Positions 25,022 through 33,018 of a stretch of 36,828 nucleotides of DNA are shown in pieces. The stretch's first letter is position 1. Each line of letters opens with the position of its first letter. The DNA is taken from NCBI GenBank assembly GCA_018711685.1, contig DVHZ01000059.1, positions 1-36,828 of the forward strand, written 5' to 3'. Made by a program: the position numbers and the translations under genes. Below the pieces are notes generated by a model. It ran no database searches. It was not told the origin of the DNA and was given only the letters and a program-made list of their open reading frames with translations. This stretch comes from Candidatus Excrementavichristensenella intestinipullorum. GTDB taxonomy: Bacteria; Bacillota; Clostridia; Christensenellales; Aristaeellaceae.

Positions 25022-25042
25022 AATACCAGGGATAAGGAGGAT

Positions 25043-26944
25043 TTATTTGGCCTGGGCAGCGTTGGCGCCGGCAATGCGGCCATACACTACGAAGTCCACA
25101 ATGGCGTTGCCGCCAAGGCGGTTGGCGCCGTGGAGGCCGCCGGTTACCTCGCCGGCAGCGTACAGGCCGGGAATGATCTCGCCTTCGGTGTTCAGCACCT
25201 GGGTCTCGGTGTTAATGGCAATACCGCCCATGGTGTGATGCACGCAGGCTACCCGGGGGCAAGCGATCCAGGGGCCCTTGGTCAGCTGGGTGGAGTACAG
25301 CTTGCGGCCGAACTCGTCCTCACCCTTGGTCACGGCCTCGTTGAAGGCATCCACGGTGGCCTGCAGGGTGGCGTAGTCGCAGCCGATCTTCTCGGCCATC
25401 TCCTCCAGGGTATCGGCGATGAGCAGGTAGCCCTCGGCCTCGGCTTGACGGGCCGGATAGCCGTCGCCGGTCATCAGCTCGTCGGGGTCAACCGCGTCGC
25501 CGTCGCCGGACTCCAGGATGTACATCAGCCCGTCGGTCTGCTCGATCAGGGCGCAGCAGATCACGTCGCGGCGGCCATCCTCCTGGACGAAGCGCTCGCC
25601 TTCTTGGTTGACGAAGATGATCTGGTCGGTACCGGACAGGTCCCGGGGCGTGTAGCGGGTCATTCCGCCGTTGAAGGGGTTGCCCAAGTACAGCAGCTGG
25701 ATCTGCTCCATGTCCACCAGGTCCGCGCCGATGGCGGAAGCCATCACGATGCCGTCGCCGGTGATGCCCGCCGCGTTGGTGGTCATTACGTCCTCGCCCA
25801 GCACCGGCCACTTGCCGGAGGTGTTGTACTTCTCCCGCATCTCCACGTTGGCAGAGAAGCCGCCGGTGGCGATGACCACGCCCTTATTGGCGTGCAGGAT
25901 CAGGGGAGAGCCGTCGGGATTGGTGGCTTCTACGCCCACCACGCGGCCGGTTTCGTCCTGAATCAGGGCCTCGCCCTTGGTGTCGGTGAGGATGCAGGAA
26001 TTGGGGTCGGCCTCTACCTGGGCGCTAAAGGTCTTGATGTAGCCGGTGCCCATGGAATCCAGAGAGGAGTGGGTGCGCTGATACAGCGAGCCCGCGCCCT
26101 GGCCGATGGTATCGGAGAATTCCATGCCCATGGACTTGAGCCATTGCAGGTCGGCGTAGGCGTTCTCCGCCAGAGTCTGCACCAGGGGCAGGCGGCCCAC
26201 TTTGTCGCCGCCGTTCCAGGTCTGCAGGGCGTACCAGTTGACGCTGTCGAACAGCCCCTGGCTGCCCGCCGCCTGATAGGCCTCATAATCGGCCTTCACC
26301 GCTTCGATGAGCTGGGCGTGCTCCTCGCTCACCGGCTCCTCCGCCAGGGCGTCCTCCACCAGGGAGCGCACGCTGTCGGTCATCTCGACCTTCTTTTGCA
26401 GCTCCTCGTCGGGGGTGTTGTAGATGCCGCCGCAGATGATGGAGTTGCCGCCGATGGTGGACATCTTCTCGATGACGATGACGGAAGCCCCGTTCTGGAT
26501 GGCCGACGTGGCCGCAGACAGGCCCGCGCCGCCCGCGCCCACCACGATCACGTCCGCGGTGAGCTCGCTGTCATAGGTTACCTCTTCCTGGGCCACCTCG
26601 GCGGCCTTCAGCGCTTCCACATCCAGCCCCGCCGCAGCGCAGGCAGCCTCGATGGCGGCCAGCAGGCCGTTGGAGGTGTTGGTAGCGCCAGATACGGTAT
26701 CCACCGCCAGGGACTGATTGGCGATAACCGCCGCCGGGATGTTCTCAAAGGCCGGGTCGGACAGGCCCGCCGTCTCGCTGTGGCTGAGCACCTGGATGTC
26801 GGTGATCTTCCCATCTTCCACCGTTACGGCCACCTTGATCTCGCCGCCATTGCCCTGGCCCGCGCCCTCATAGGCTTCGGCAAAGGCAGCGGTGCTGGTC
26901 AGCAATAGCGCCAATACCAGCATGATACCCAACAGCTTTCTCAT
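25043..26944 (-). CDS. Secreted FMN/FAD flavoprotein reductase (fumarate/urocanate reductase-like)
   Basis: A 633-residue exported flavoenzyme. Signal peptide 1-22 (KLLGIMLVLALLLTSTAAFA). An FMN-binding domain (~25-100) carries the flavinylation motif D82-TVSGAT (T88), to which ApbE links FMN covalently. The FAD domain starts at VIVVGAGGAGLSAATSA (G136-x-G138-x2-G141). The catalytic-type blocks GERFVQEDGRRD, ACVHHTMGGIAI and HGANRLGGNAIVDF match flavocytochrome c/urocanate reductase. The usual His in the substrate loop (HPT) is replaced (IQLLYLGNPFNGG), so fumarate is unlikely and the substrate is unknown. It probably uses an extracytosolic compound as respiratory electron acceptor. It has its own promoter and operator-like palindrome; no ApbE gene is in view. 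Confidence 0.88.
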   Translation of the reverse strand: MRKLLGIMLVLALLLTSTAAFAEAYEGAGQGNGGEIKVAVTVEDGKITDIQVLSHSETAGLSDPAFENIPAAVIANQSLAVDTVSGATNTSNGLLAAIEAACAAAGLDVEALKAAEVAQEEVTYDSELTADVIVVGAGGAGLSAATSAIQNGASVIVIEKMSTIGGNSIICGGIYNTPDEELQKKVEMTDSVRSLVEDALAEEPVSEEHAQLIEAVKADYEAYQAAGSQGLFDSVNWYALQTWNGGDKVGRLPLVQTLAENAYADLQWLKSMGMEFSDTIGQGAGSLYQRTHSSLDSMGTGYIKTFSAQVEADPNSCILTDTKGEALIQDETGRVVGVEATNPDGSPLILHANKGVVIATGGFSANVEMREKYNTSGKWPVLGEDVMTTNAAGITGDGIVMASAIGADLVDMEQIQLLYLGNPFNGGMTRYTPRDLSGTDQIIFVNQEGERFVQEDGRRDVICCALIEQTDGLMYILESGDGDAVDPDELMTGDGYPARQAEAEGYLLIADTLEEMAEKIGCDYATLQATVDAFNEAVTKGEDEFGRKLYSTQLTKGPWIACPRVACVHHTMGGIAINTETQVLNTEGEIIPGLYAAGEVTGGLHGANRLGGNAIVDFVVYGRIAGANAAQAK

Positions 26945-26965
26945 GATGAACCCTCCTCCTTAAAT

Positions 26966-26979
26966 ATGGCATATGCCAT
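26966..26979. promoter_or_regulatory. 14-bp palindromic operator candidate of flavoprotein gene
   Basis: ATGGCATATGCCAT is a perfect palindrome that begins about 7 bases downstream of the -10 box, at the expected transcription start. A bound repressor there would block initiation. The Shine-Dalgarno AAGGAGGAGG follows at 26961-26952. Confidence 0.55.
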
Positions 26980-26986
26980 CGTCCAT

Positions 26987-27015
26987 AGTATAGAACTTTG
27001 ACTCCAATTTGTCAA
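26987..27015 (-). promoter_or_regulatory. Consensus promoter of secreted flavoprotein gene
   Basis: On the minus strand the -35 TTGACA lies at 27015-27010 and the -10 TATACT at 26992-26987, spacer exactly 17. This is among the strongest promoters in the window. Confidence 0.85.
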
Positions 27016-27305
27016 TATCTGGTGGAAAATTTTTTGTTATTCCTGGACATATAATACAAGAATCGTGGTGGGCAAATCAGGTACCAAAAAATTTATATTG
27101 TGCATTTCGCCCCTGAGCGTTTATCTTGCCCTCAATATTTTGCAATCGGGAAAGGTGGATTCACGCAAAATTCTTTTAGGTAAAATGGCGGCGCAATATA
27201 CGCGCCGCCTCTTGCAAAAGGGCGGGGAGCAGCGCCGCCGCAGGCATCCTGAAAGGCCCGGCGGCACGGTGGGTCCCGCCCTTGTCCTTTCCCCGCGATG
27301 TAAAT
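27016..27305. other. AT-rich intergenic region
   Basis: The AT content is higher than elsewhere. A TATAAT on the plus strand (27050-27055) has no matching -35. A hairpin GGCGGCGC / GCGCCGCC (27187-27194, 27202-27209) stands in the middle. An 80-codon plus-strand frame from 27065 has no Shine-Dalgarno and no recognisable product; I do not call it. Confidence 0.35.
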
Positions 27306-27332
27306 AAAAAGGCCGCTTCACGCGGCCTTTTT
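27306..27332. terminator. Terminator of the ABC-dehydrogenase operon
   Basis: AAAAAGGCCGC (27306-27316) pairs with GCGGCCTTTTT (27322-27332), loop TTCAC. It works on both strands; for the operon on the minus strand TTTTTATTTA follows. Confidence 0.9.
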
Positions 27333-27376
27333 CAGGGCGAAGGGGCGGCGCGCCGCCCGATGAACAAAGATATGGG

Positions 27377-27793
27377 TCACAGCACCACCGGTCCGTCGCC
27401 GCCGTAGGCATCCTCAAAGATCTGATTGGCGTAGCGGGGCGCCTCCCGGTTCGTGGTATCTTGGGGATCCTGGAACTCTTCAGCAGCCACGCCGCTGCCA
27501 ATGGTTTCCACGGGGAGGGGCTTGACGGGGGCGCGCACCGTTGCAGGCTGGATGTCCTTGGGGGCGCAGCCGGTTTCCTGGGCTAGTATGGCCCGTACCA
27601 AGCGACCACAGGTATGGCCCTGGCACAGCCCCATGCCGGCTCTGGTCAGCCGCCTAAGCTCTCCAAAGGAATCCACGCCTTTGGCGATGGCCTCCTTGAT
27701 TTCGCTCAAATAGACTTCCTCGCACCTGCACACCACATAGTCCCCGTCTTTGTGGCCGCCGCAGGTACATTGATGCTCAGCATTCTGGCACAT
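27377..27793 (-). CDS. BFD-like [2Fe-2S] protein, subunit of dehydrogenase complex
   Basis: A 138-residue electron-transfer protein. The BFD-like [2Fe-2S] motif is C22-x-C24 (VVCRCEEV) and C57-x4-C62 (GMGLCQGHTCG). Two or three more Cys (C2, C9, C11) precede it. After ~75 the chain is Pro-rich and polar without a domain. In HcnB/LhpE-type proteins a BFD domain is the C-terminal part of the FAD subunit. Here it is a separate gene, as in the archaeal proline dehydrogenase PdhX. ATG 27793 has GGAGGAGA upstream and overlaps the 4Fe-4S gene by 17 bp. It is the last gene of the operon. Confidence 0.85.
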   Translation of the reverse strand: MCQNAEHQCTCGGHKDGDYVVCRCEEVYLSEIKEAIAKGVDSFGELRRLTRAGMGLCQGHTCGRLVRAILAQETGCAPKDIQPATVRAPVKPLPVETIGSGVAAEEFQDPQDTTNREAPRYANQIFEDAYGGDGPVVL

Positions 27794-28289
27794 GTTCTCT
27801 CCTCCGTTCGATTGCGCGCACCCTATGCGCCAATTCCTTGTCCACTGCCACGGTCACCACCGCCGTCCGGTCAAAGGAGGTGGGATTGAGCACGCGAATC
27901 ACGGTTCCCATCCCCGCCTGACGGCCTTCTCGGTCCAGCACCGGCACTTGCTCCCCTTTTTGAGGCATGGGCAAGAACTCGTAGGGCAGGGAAACGGTGG
28001 CTTGCTCCCCGGACATATCCACCACGAAGATTGCCTGCCCCGGGCAATGGGCAATGCACAGCCCGCAGCCGACGCACTTTGCCACATCCAAGGCGGGCAG
28101 GTTGGTAATGGGCGTGCCCACCGTGATGGCCTGGTGGGGGCAGGCGCATTGGCACGGATTGCAGGGAATGCCCTCCGGGCATTCGATGACGGCCACAGGG
28201 CCCTTTTCCATGCGCTCCTGACTGGGGTAGCTGGCCAGGCTCATGGCCTCTTCCTGGGTGAGATAGCCCCGTTTTCTAAACTCGCTCAT
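27777..28289 (-). CDS. 4Fe-4S ferredoxin-type subunit of dehydrogenase complex
   Basis: A 170-residue iron-sulfur protein. The second cluster is canonical: C72-x2-C75-x2-C78-x3-C82-P. The first is unusual: C37, C43-x2-C46-x-C48-x-C50-P (ECPEGIPCNPCQCACP), where the usual first Cys is moved or shared. The C-terminal ~80 residues (VDMSGEQATVSLPYEFLPM onward) form a beta-rich domain with VTVAVDKELAHRVRAIERR at the end. It resembles the PdhF-like electron carriers of dye-linked amino-acid dehydrogenases. MSEF at 28289 is preferred over an upstream ATG because GAGGAG precedes it. It overlaps both neighbours (14 and 17 bp). Confidence 0.85.
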   Translation of the reverse strand: MSEFRKRGYLTQEEAMSLASYPSQERMEKGPVAVIECPEGIPCNPCQCACPHQAITVGTPITNLPALDVAKCVGCGLCIAHCPGQAIFVVDMSGEQATVSLPYEFLPMPQKGEQVPVLDREGRQAGMGTVIRVLNPTSFDRTAVVTVAVDKELAHRVRAIERRREHVPEC

Positions 28290-29376
28290 ATGCCTTATAC
28301 TCCTCATTCAACGCATCCTTGGCCAGCCTACGCGGTTCGCCAAAGGCCCCGCTCCTCAGGTCGCACAGGCGCTGGCGCGCCTCCTGGCGCAGCTGTGCCG
28401 CCCGCGCCGCGAACACCAAACCCAACGATTCCGCCGCGGAAATCGCCGCCACGGTTCCCTCCTCGATGGCCGTACTGGCCTCTTCCACGCCGCCGCAGTC
28501 CCCCGCCACATAGACGCCGTCCACCGTGGTCTCCATCTTGTCGTTCACCAGGGGAATGTAATTGCCCATGAGTGGGGACCAGGTAAACCGGCAGCCCGCC
28601 AGCCGGGCCAGGTCGCTCAGCGGCGTCAGGCCGCAAGCCAGGCACACCAAATCTACGTCCAGCGTCCGCTCGGTTCCGGGTACCGGCTGATAGCGTTGGT
28701 CCACGGCAGTGATGACCGCCTTCTCCACCCGGCCGTTCCCCGTCACCTCTTTCACCGTATGTCCCGTCAAGATGTCCACGCCCAGCCGTTTCACCTTGCT
28801 GGCGTGTACCTGATAGGCGCCGATCTGGTCCTTGGCCTCGATGATGGTCACCTCTTGGGCGCCTGCCTGGAGCAGCTGATAGGAAATGATGACGCCCACG
28901 TTGCCCGCGCCGATCATCAGCACCTTTTTGCCGGGCAGAATCCGGTTGATGTTCATGCTGGTCTGGGCCGCGCCTGCGGTCATTACGCCGGGCAGCGTCC
29001 ACCCGGGAAAGCCCAAGGCGTTTTCGCTGGCCCCCGTGGCCAGAATGATCTTCTCGGCGCGGATCTGCTGGGTACGCCCGTCCACCGCCACGCTGAGCAC
29101 CCTGTTGGGGAAGATCGACCACACGCTGGCCCCCAGCATCATTTCCACCGGGCTCTCCTCCAGTTCCTTGAGAAACCCTGCCGCGATATCGATTCCCCGT
29201 ACCCCTGCCTTATGGGCCTCGGAGCCGAAAAACTTGTGAATCTGCTTAATGAGCTGGCCGCCCGGCCTGGTATACTCGTCGATGAGCAGCGTTTGAACGC
29301 CCAACCGCGCCGCCTGGCAAGCCGCCGACAATCCCGCAGGACCCGCTCCGATAATGGCCAGTTCAGTCCTTTTCAT
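28276..29376 (-). CDS. HcnB/PdhA-like FAD-NAD(P) oxidoreductase subunit
   Basis: A 366-residue pyridine-nucleotide-disulfide-oxidoreductase-fold protein. FAD site: ELAIIGAGPAGLSAACQA (5-22). Second Rossmann site: KVLMIGAGNVGVIISYQL (~150-167). FAD C-terminal motif: TTVDGVYVAGDCGG (~287-300). ATGASENALGFPGWTLPG matches the HcnB/LhpE/opine-oxidase alpha group. Relatives are ~100 residues longer because they carry a C-terminal BFD domain; that domain is here encoded two genes downstream. It likely passes electrons between the catalytic DAO subunit and NAD(P) or another carrier. It overlaps the HcnA-like gene by 14 bp and the 4Fe-4S gene by 14 bp, indicating a tightly coupled complex. Confidence 0.9.
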   Translation of the reverse strand: MKRTELAIIGAGPAGLSAACQAARLGVQTLLIDEYTRPGGQLIKQIHKFFGSEAHKAGVRGIDIAAGFLKELEESPVEMMLGASVWSIFPNRVLSVAVDGRTQQIRAEKIILATGASENALGFPGWTLPGVMTAGAAQTSMNINRILPGKKVLMIGAGNVGVIISYQLLQAGAQEVTIIEAKDQIGAYQVHASKVKRLGVDILTGHTVKEVTGNGRVEKAVITAVDQRYQPVPGTERTLDVDLVCLACGLTPLSDLARLAGCRFTWSPLMGNYIPLVNDKMETTVDGVYVAGDCGGVEEASTAIEEGTVAAISAAESLGLVFAARAAQLRQEARQRLCDLRSGAFGEPRRLAKDALNEEYKAYERV

Positions 29377-29692
29377 CTGTCTTCCTCCATGTCCCCAGTC
29401 CGCGCAGCGTATTCACCGTCATGCCTTCGCGCACCGGCGTGATGCACGTGCGGATGCCCGGCACCCCGTCCACTTCCATCATGCAGTCGGTGCACTGGCC
29501 AATTCCGCAGTAGAAAAACCTAGGCTCCCCCAGGCGGCTGGTGGTGCGGAATTTCTCATATCCGTTTTCCATCAGCGCCGCGGCGATCATCTGCCCTTCT
29601 CTGGCTTTGAGGGGCTTCCCGTCGACGATAATGGTAACAAAGCTCGACGGTTCTTCTTTCCCCAGAATGGGGTGGTCGGGAATTCTGTTCAT
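29363..29692 (-). CDS. HcnA-like [2Fe-2S] subunit (Fer2_4)
   Basis: A 109-residue plant-type ferredoxin fold. Cluster ligands are C62, C67 and C70 (FFYCGIGQCTDCMMEV) and C83 (GIRTCITPV). This is the HcnA/LhpF/SoxA N-terminal type found as the small subunit in hydrogen-cyanide synthase, D-hydroxyproline dehydrogenase and opine oxidases. Its neighbours are the DAO catalytic gene (14 bp upstream) and the HcnB-like gene (14-bp overlap). It presumably carries electrons from the DAO flavin to the FAD-NAD subunit. Confidence 0.88.
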   Translation of the reverse strand: MNRIPDHPILGKEEPSSFVTIIVDGKPLKAREGQMIAAALMENGYEKFRTTSRLGEPRFFYCGIGQCTDCMMEVDGVPGIRTCITPVREGMTVNTLRGLGTWRKTDEKD

Positions 29693-29706
29693 TTTTGTTA
29701 CCTCGC

Positions 29707-30846
29707 TTATCTCGTCTTGTCAAACCGCGCAAAGGCCAGCTCGGACACCGCCAGGTCGGTCTTGCCCTCCAGGATCAGGTCGGCGCAGGCCACGCCGCTG
29801 GCCGGACCCAGGCAAAAACCGTGTCCCGAGTATCCCGCGTCCACAAAGAAGTTCTCCGGGTCGCCGGCAAAGCCGATCATGGCGCAGCCGTCGGGGGTCA
29901 CCTCGTTCCACCCCGAATAGGTGCGGATCAGGGACAGCTTGCCCAGCCCAATGGGGCTGAACAGCTTCTGGGTGACGCGGCACAGGTATTCCACCACATC
30001 GTATCCCACGTCGTGGCGGGGGAACTGCTCCAGAGGCGCGTGGGCGTTGGTGTAGAGCAGGTTCCCGTGAGCGGTCTGGTTCCAGAAAGCGTAGGGATGG
30101 ATGCAAAGATAGTGTTTCAGCGTATCCGGCGGCAGTTTCTGGGTGATGCATACCTGGCAAAGATAGGGGGTAATGGGCACGTCCACGCCGGCCATTTTTC
30201 CGATTTCCCATCCCCAGGCCCCCGCCGCGTTGACCACGATGCCGCCGCTGAAGTCCCCTGCCGTGGTGTGGACCCTGGTCACCTTATGGTTTTCCACCGT
30301 CATGCCGGTAACGGTGACGTGGGGCAGTACCACCGCGCCGTGGCGCACCGCGGCATAGTGGAAGGCCTTGGTGGCCCTGAGGGGATCGGCGGTTCCGTCG
30401 CTGTCGCAGAGGGTTCCGCCCAGGAACTGGCAGCCGTCTATGCCGTCGTCCAGGTTTACGTTGGGCAGCCGCCGGCGGATTTCGTCCATGTCCAGCATCC
30501 GCACGGGCAGTCCCGCCGCCTGCTCCCGGCTCACCCGCTGGCGGTATTCCTCCATGCGCTCCTGGTCAAAGGCCAGCTGCAAGTTGCCTATGCGGCGGTA
30601 TTCCACATCGTAATCCAGTTCTTCCGACAGCGTCAGCCACATTTCCTCGCTCTGCATGGCCAACTTGAGCTCCTTGGGGTCGCGGCACTGGGCCCGCACG
30701 CCGCTGGAATTGCGCCCGGAACCCTCGCTTCCACAGGTGGTCTTTTCCAGCACCGTCACGCTCGCGCCCCGCTTGGCCAGGTTATACGCCAAAGAGCATC
30801 CCATAATGCCGCCGCCGATAATCAGTACGTCTGATATCCTTTCCAT
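29707..30846 (-). CDS. DAO-family FAD amine/amino-acid dehydrogenase, catalytic subunit
   Basis: A 379-residue D-amino-acid-oxidase-fold flavoenzyme. The Rossmann FAD motif is VLIIGGGIMGCSLAYNLAKR (7-26), then E34. GSGRNSSGVRAQ is the Ser/Asn-rich turn typical of HcnC/LhpB/PdhB and glycine/sarcosine oxidase relatives. VVNAAGAWGWEIGKMAG and the C-terminal GHGFCLGPASGVACADLI complete the fold. It oxidises the CH-NH bond of an amine or amino acid; candidates are D-hydroxyproline, proline, sarcosine, opines or another N-substituted amino acid. The sequence alone does not decide. No racemase, pyrroline-carboxylate or ketoglutarate-semialdehyde gene is adjacent. It lies 13 bp after the permease gene, so the imported compound is probably its substrate. 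Confidence 0.88.
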   Translation of the reverse strand: MERISDVLIIGGGIMGCSLAYNLAKRGASVTVLEKTTCGSEGSGRNSSGVRAQCRDPKELKLAMQSEEMWLTLSEELDYDVEYRRIGNLQLAFDQERMEEYRQRVSREQAAGLPVRMLDMDEIRRRLPNVNLDDGIDGCQFLGGTLCDSDGTADPLRATKAFHYAAVRHGAVVLPHVTVTGMTVENHKVTRVHTTAGDFSGGIVVNAAGAWGWEIGKMAGVDVPITPYLCQVCITQKLPPDTLKHYLCIHPYAFWNQTAHGNLLYTNAHAPLEQFPRHDVGYDVVEYLCRVTQKLFSPIGLGKLSLIRTYSGWNEVTPDGCAMIGFAGDPENFFVDAGYSGHGFCLGPASGVACADLILEGKTDLAVSELAFARFDKTR

Positions 30847-30859
30847 ACATTTCCATCCT

Positions 30860-31531
30860 TTAACTCGTTTTGTGCCTGCTCAGCCTGCGCTCCAGCATAT
30901 GGCCCAGCTGGCCAATGACGGTGGTGCAGACTAAATAGAACAGCGCCAGTATGGTGAACAGCTCAAAATTTCTGTACGTCATCGAGGCCGCGTAGCGCAT
31001 CTGGCCTGTGGCCTCCGTAACGCCGATGATGGAGAAAAACGAGGTGTCCTTAAAAATTTCAATGACCGAACTGATGAAGGAAGGCAGCACGATGCGCAGC
31101 CCTTGGGGGAAGATGATGCGCATGTAGGTTTGCGCTTTGGTATAGCCTAGGGACAGGCCCGCCTGCATCTGGGTGGTAGGCACCGATTGAAAGCCCGCCC
31201 GGAAGGTTTCCGCAGCATAGGCCGCACCGTTCAGGCTTAGCGTCACCACTCCCGCCACGCTGGAAGAAATTTTGATGCCTAAAAATAGCGGAATGCCGAA
31301 ATAGAAAAACAAAAGCTGCACCAGGAACGGGGTTAGGCGAAACGCCTCCACATATACCTTCACCACGCCCTTGACCACCTTGCTTCCCGAGGTCAGCAGC
31401 GCGCCGCAGATGGCGCCAAACACCGTGGTAAACACGATGCAAATTCCGGCCAGCTTGAACGTCAGCAGGCAAGCCTGGAAAAATGAAGCGGCGTAATTGC
31501 GGAAGACGTCAAAATGAAATACATAATCCAT
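30860..31531 (-). CDS. Polar amino-acid ABC transporter permease (second)
   Basis: A 223-residue HisM/GlnP-type membrane subunit with about five transmembrane helices. The EAA loop that docks on the ATPase is visible: AAETFRAGFQSVPTTQMQAG then SLGYTKAQTYMRIIFPQG. It pairs with the permease gene one base upstream to form a heterodimeric channel. Its end lies 13 bp before the DAO gene start, linking transport and oxidation in one transcript. Confidence 0.9.
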   Translation of the reverse strand: MDYVFHFDVFRNYAASFFQACLLTFKLAGICIVFTTVFGAICGALLTSGSKVVKGVVKVYVEAFRLTPFLVQLLFFYFGIPLFLGIKISSSVAGVVTLSLNGAAYAAETFRAGFQSVPTTQMQAGLSLGYTKAQTYMRIIFPQGLRIVLPSFISSVIEIFKDTSFFSIIGVTEATGQMRYAASMTYRNFELFTILALFYLVCTTVIGQLGHMLERRLSRHKTS

Positions 31532-31532
31532 A

Positions 31533-32201
31533 TCATCCCTCCAACAAATTCACGCGAAGTTTCTTTTCCGCCAGCTTGCCCAGTTGGGCGATGGTAAACA
31601 GAATGACGAAGTACACCACGCCGCACGCCAGATAGATCTCAAAGGGCGCGTACAGGGCCACCGACATGGTATCGGCCCGCTTGGTGATCTCCTGCACGTT
31701 GATGACGCTGAGCAGGGAGGAAGACTTGGTCATGACGATCACCTGGCTGATAAAGGGAGGAACGATCTTGCGAAACGCCTGGGGCAAAATCACCCGGCGG
31801 AAGCATTCAAAGGGGCTCATGCCCAGGGAATAGCCCGCGTAATACTGGGTGCGGTGAATGCTGCTCAGGCCGCTGCGGTAGATTTCGGCAAAATACACGC
31901 ACCCCCACAGCGTCATGTTCAGCACGCCGGCGGGCACCGGCTCCATGTCCAGCCCAAACAACAGCGTCAGCCCGAAAAACAGCCACAAGATTTGCACCAG
32001 CAGCGGGACCCCTCGAATGACCTCGATATAAATTCGGGCAATCCCCGATATGATTTTATTTTTGCTCATGCGCAGCATGGCCAGGCCAAGCCCCAGCACC
32101 GCGGAAAACAGCACCGAAAGCCCTACCACTTGAAAGGTGACCACCGATGTCTGGGCCAATATGGGCAGGTAGGTAAAAAAGATATTCCACCGAAACGCCA
32201 T
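31533..32201 (-). CDS. Polar amino-acid ABC transporter permease (first)
   Basis: A 222-residue HisQ/GlnP-type permease with about five hydrophobic helices and the EAA loop FAEIYRSGLSSIHRTQYYAG then YSLGMSPFECFRRVILPQAF. A Shine-Dalgarno GGGAGGTG precedes ATG 32201. It lies 12 bp after the ATPase gene and 1 bp before the partner permease. Confidence 0.9.
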   Translation of the reverse strand: MAFRWNIFFTYLPILAQTSVVTFQVVGLSVLFSAVLGLGLAMLRMSKNKIISGIARIYIEVIRGVPLLVQILWLFFGLTLLFGLDMEPVPAGVLNMTLWGCVYFAEIYRSGLSSIHRTQYYAGYSLGMSPFECFRRVILPQAFRKIVPPFISQVIVMTKSSSLLSVINVQEITKRADTMSVALYAPFEIYLACGVVYFVILFTIAQLGKLAEKKLRVNLLEG

Positions 32202-32213
32202 GGTGTCACCTCC

Positions 32214-33002
32214 CTACCAATCGATCTTGCCCCTAAGGGCGCCCTCAAAGAACGCGCGCGTTTCGGGGCAATCCGCATCGTAGAAGATCTTTTGCGGCGG
32301 CCCAGATTCTATGATCCGTCCATCCTGCATGAACAGGATGTTATCGGCTATTTCCCGGCCAAATCCCAATTCATGGGTAACGATCATCATGGTCATGCCT
32401 TCGTCGCCCAGCTCCCGCATCAGGTCCAGCACCTCGCTGACCAGCTGGGGGTCCAGGGCCGATGTCACCTCGTCGAAGAACATCATCACCGGGTTCATGG
32501 CTATAGAACGTATGATGGCGACGCGCTGCTGCTGGCCGCCGGACAGCTGAGAAGGATAGGCGTCGGCTTTATTTTCCAAGCCGATCTTCGCCAACAGTTT
32601 GAGGGCTGTTTCCGTCGCTTCTTCTTTGGATTTTTTGAGTACCCGCACCGGTCCTTCGATGATATTTTGCTTGACCGTCATGTGGGGGAAAAGGTTAAAG
32701 TGCTGAAAGACCGTGGACATCTTGCGGCGCGCCGCCACCGTTTCCCGAATTTTCTTTTGTACAAAGCGGCCGTTCTTCTCCCAGCCGTTGACCAGTTCCC
32801 CTTCCAGGTAAATCTTTCCGGATTTGACCGGCTCCAGCATGTGCAGGCAGCGCATCAGGGTGGACTTGCCCGCGCCGCTGGGCCCCAGGATGACGATTTT
32901 TTCGCCCTTATGCACTTGCAGGGATACGTCCCGCAGGATCTGATGTCCCTGATAATCTTTGCAGAGATCGGTGCATTCTAGCACCACTTTGCTCATATCC
33001 AT
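32214..33002 (-). CDS. Polar amino-acid ABC transporter ATP-binding protein (GlnQ-type)
   Basis: A 262-residue ATPase. Walker A GPSGAGKST (~38-46), signature LSGGQQQRVAIIRS, Walker B VMMFFDEVTSALDP and the switch His in TMMIVTHELGFG are all intact. The class is the polar-amino-acid (GlnQ/HisP) type with N-terminal VVLECTDLCKDYQGHQIL. An insertion (LVNGWEKNGRFVQKKIRE) near residues 71-88 is slightly longer than usual. AGGAGGGAG (33016-33008) precedes ATG 33002 and abuts a perfect 12-bp hairpin that follows the binding-protein gene. Confidence 0.93.
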   Translation of the reverse strand: MDMSKVVLECTDLCKDYQGHQILRDVSLQVHKGEKIVILGPSGAGKSTLMRCLHMLEPVKSGKIYLEGELVNGWEKNGRFVQKKIRETVAARRKMSTVFQHFNLFPHMTVKQNIIEGPVRVLKKSKEEATETALKLLAKIGLENKADAYPSQLSGGQQQRVAIIRSIAMNPVMMFFDEVTSALDPQLVSEVLDLMRELGDEGMTMMIVTHELGFGREIADNILFMQDGRIIESGPPQKIFYDADCPETRAFFEGALRGKIDW

Positions 33003-33018
33003 TGGCTCTCTCCCTCCT

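Noticed and set aside
24667-25035. 122-codon plus-strand frame over the inverted-repeat region
   Set aside because: It crosses a perfect hairpin, the 24-bp inverted repeats and a terminator, with no ribosome binding site and Pro/Ser/Arg-rich translation.
27065-27307. 80-codon plus-strand frame in AT-rich DNA with a nearby TATAAT
   Set aside because: There is no -35 at suitable distance and no Shine-Dalgarno, the product ends in Arg-rich non-coding-like sequence, and the frame runs up to the operon terminator.
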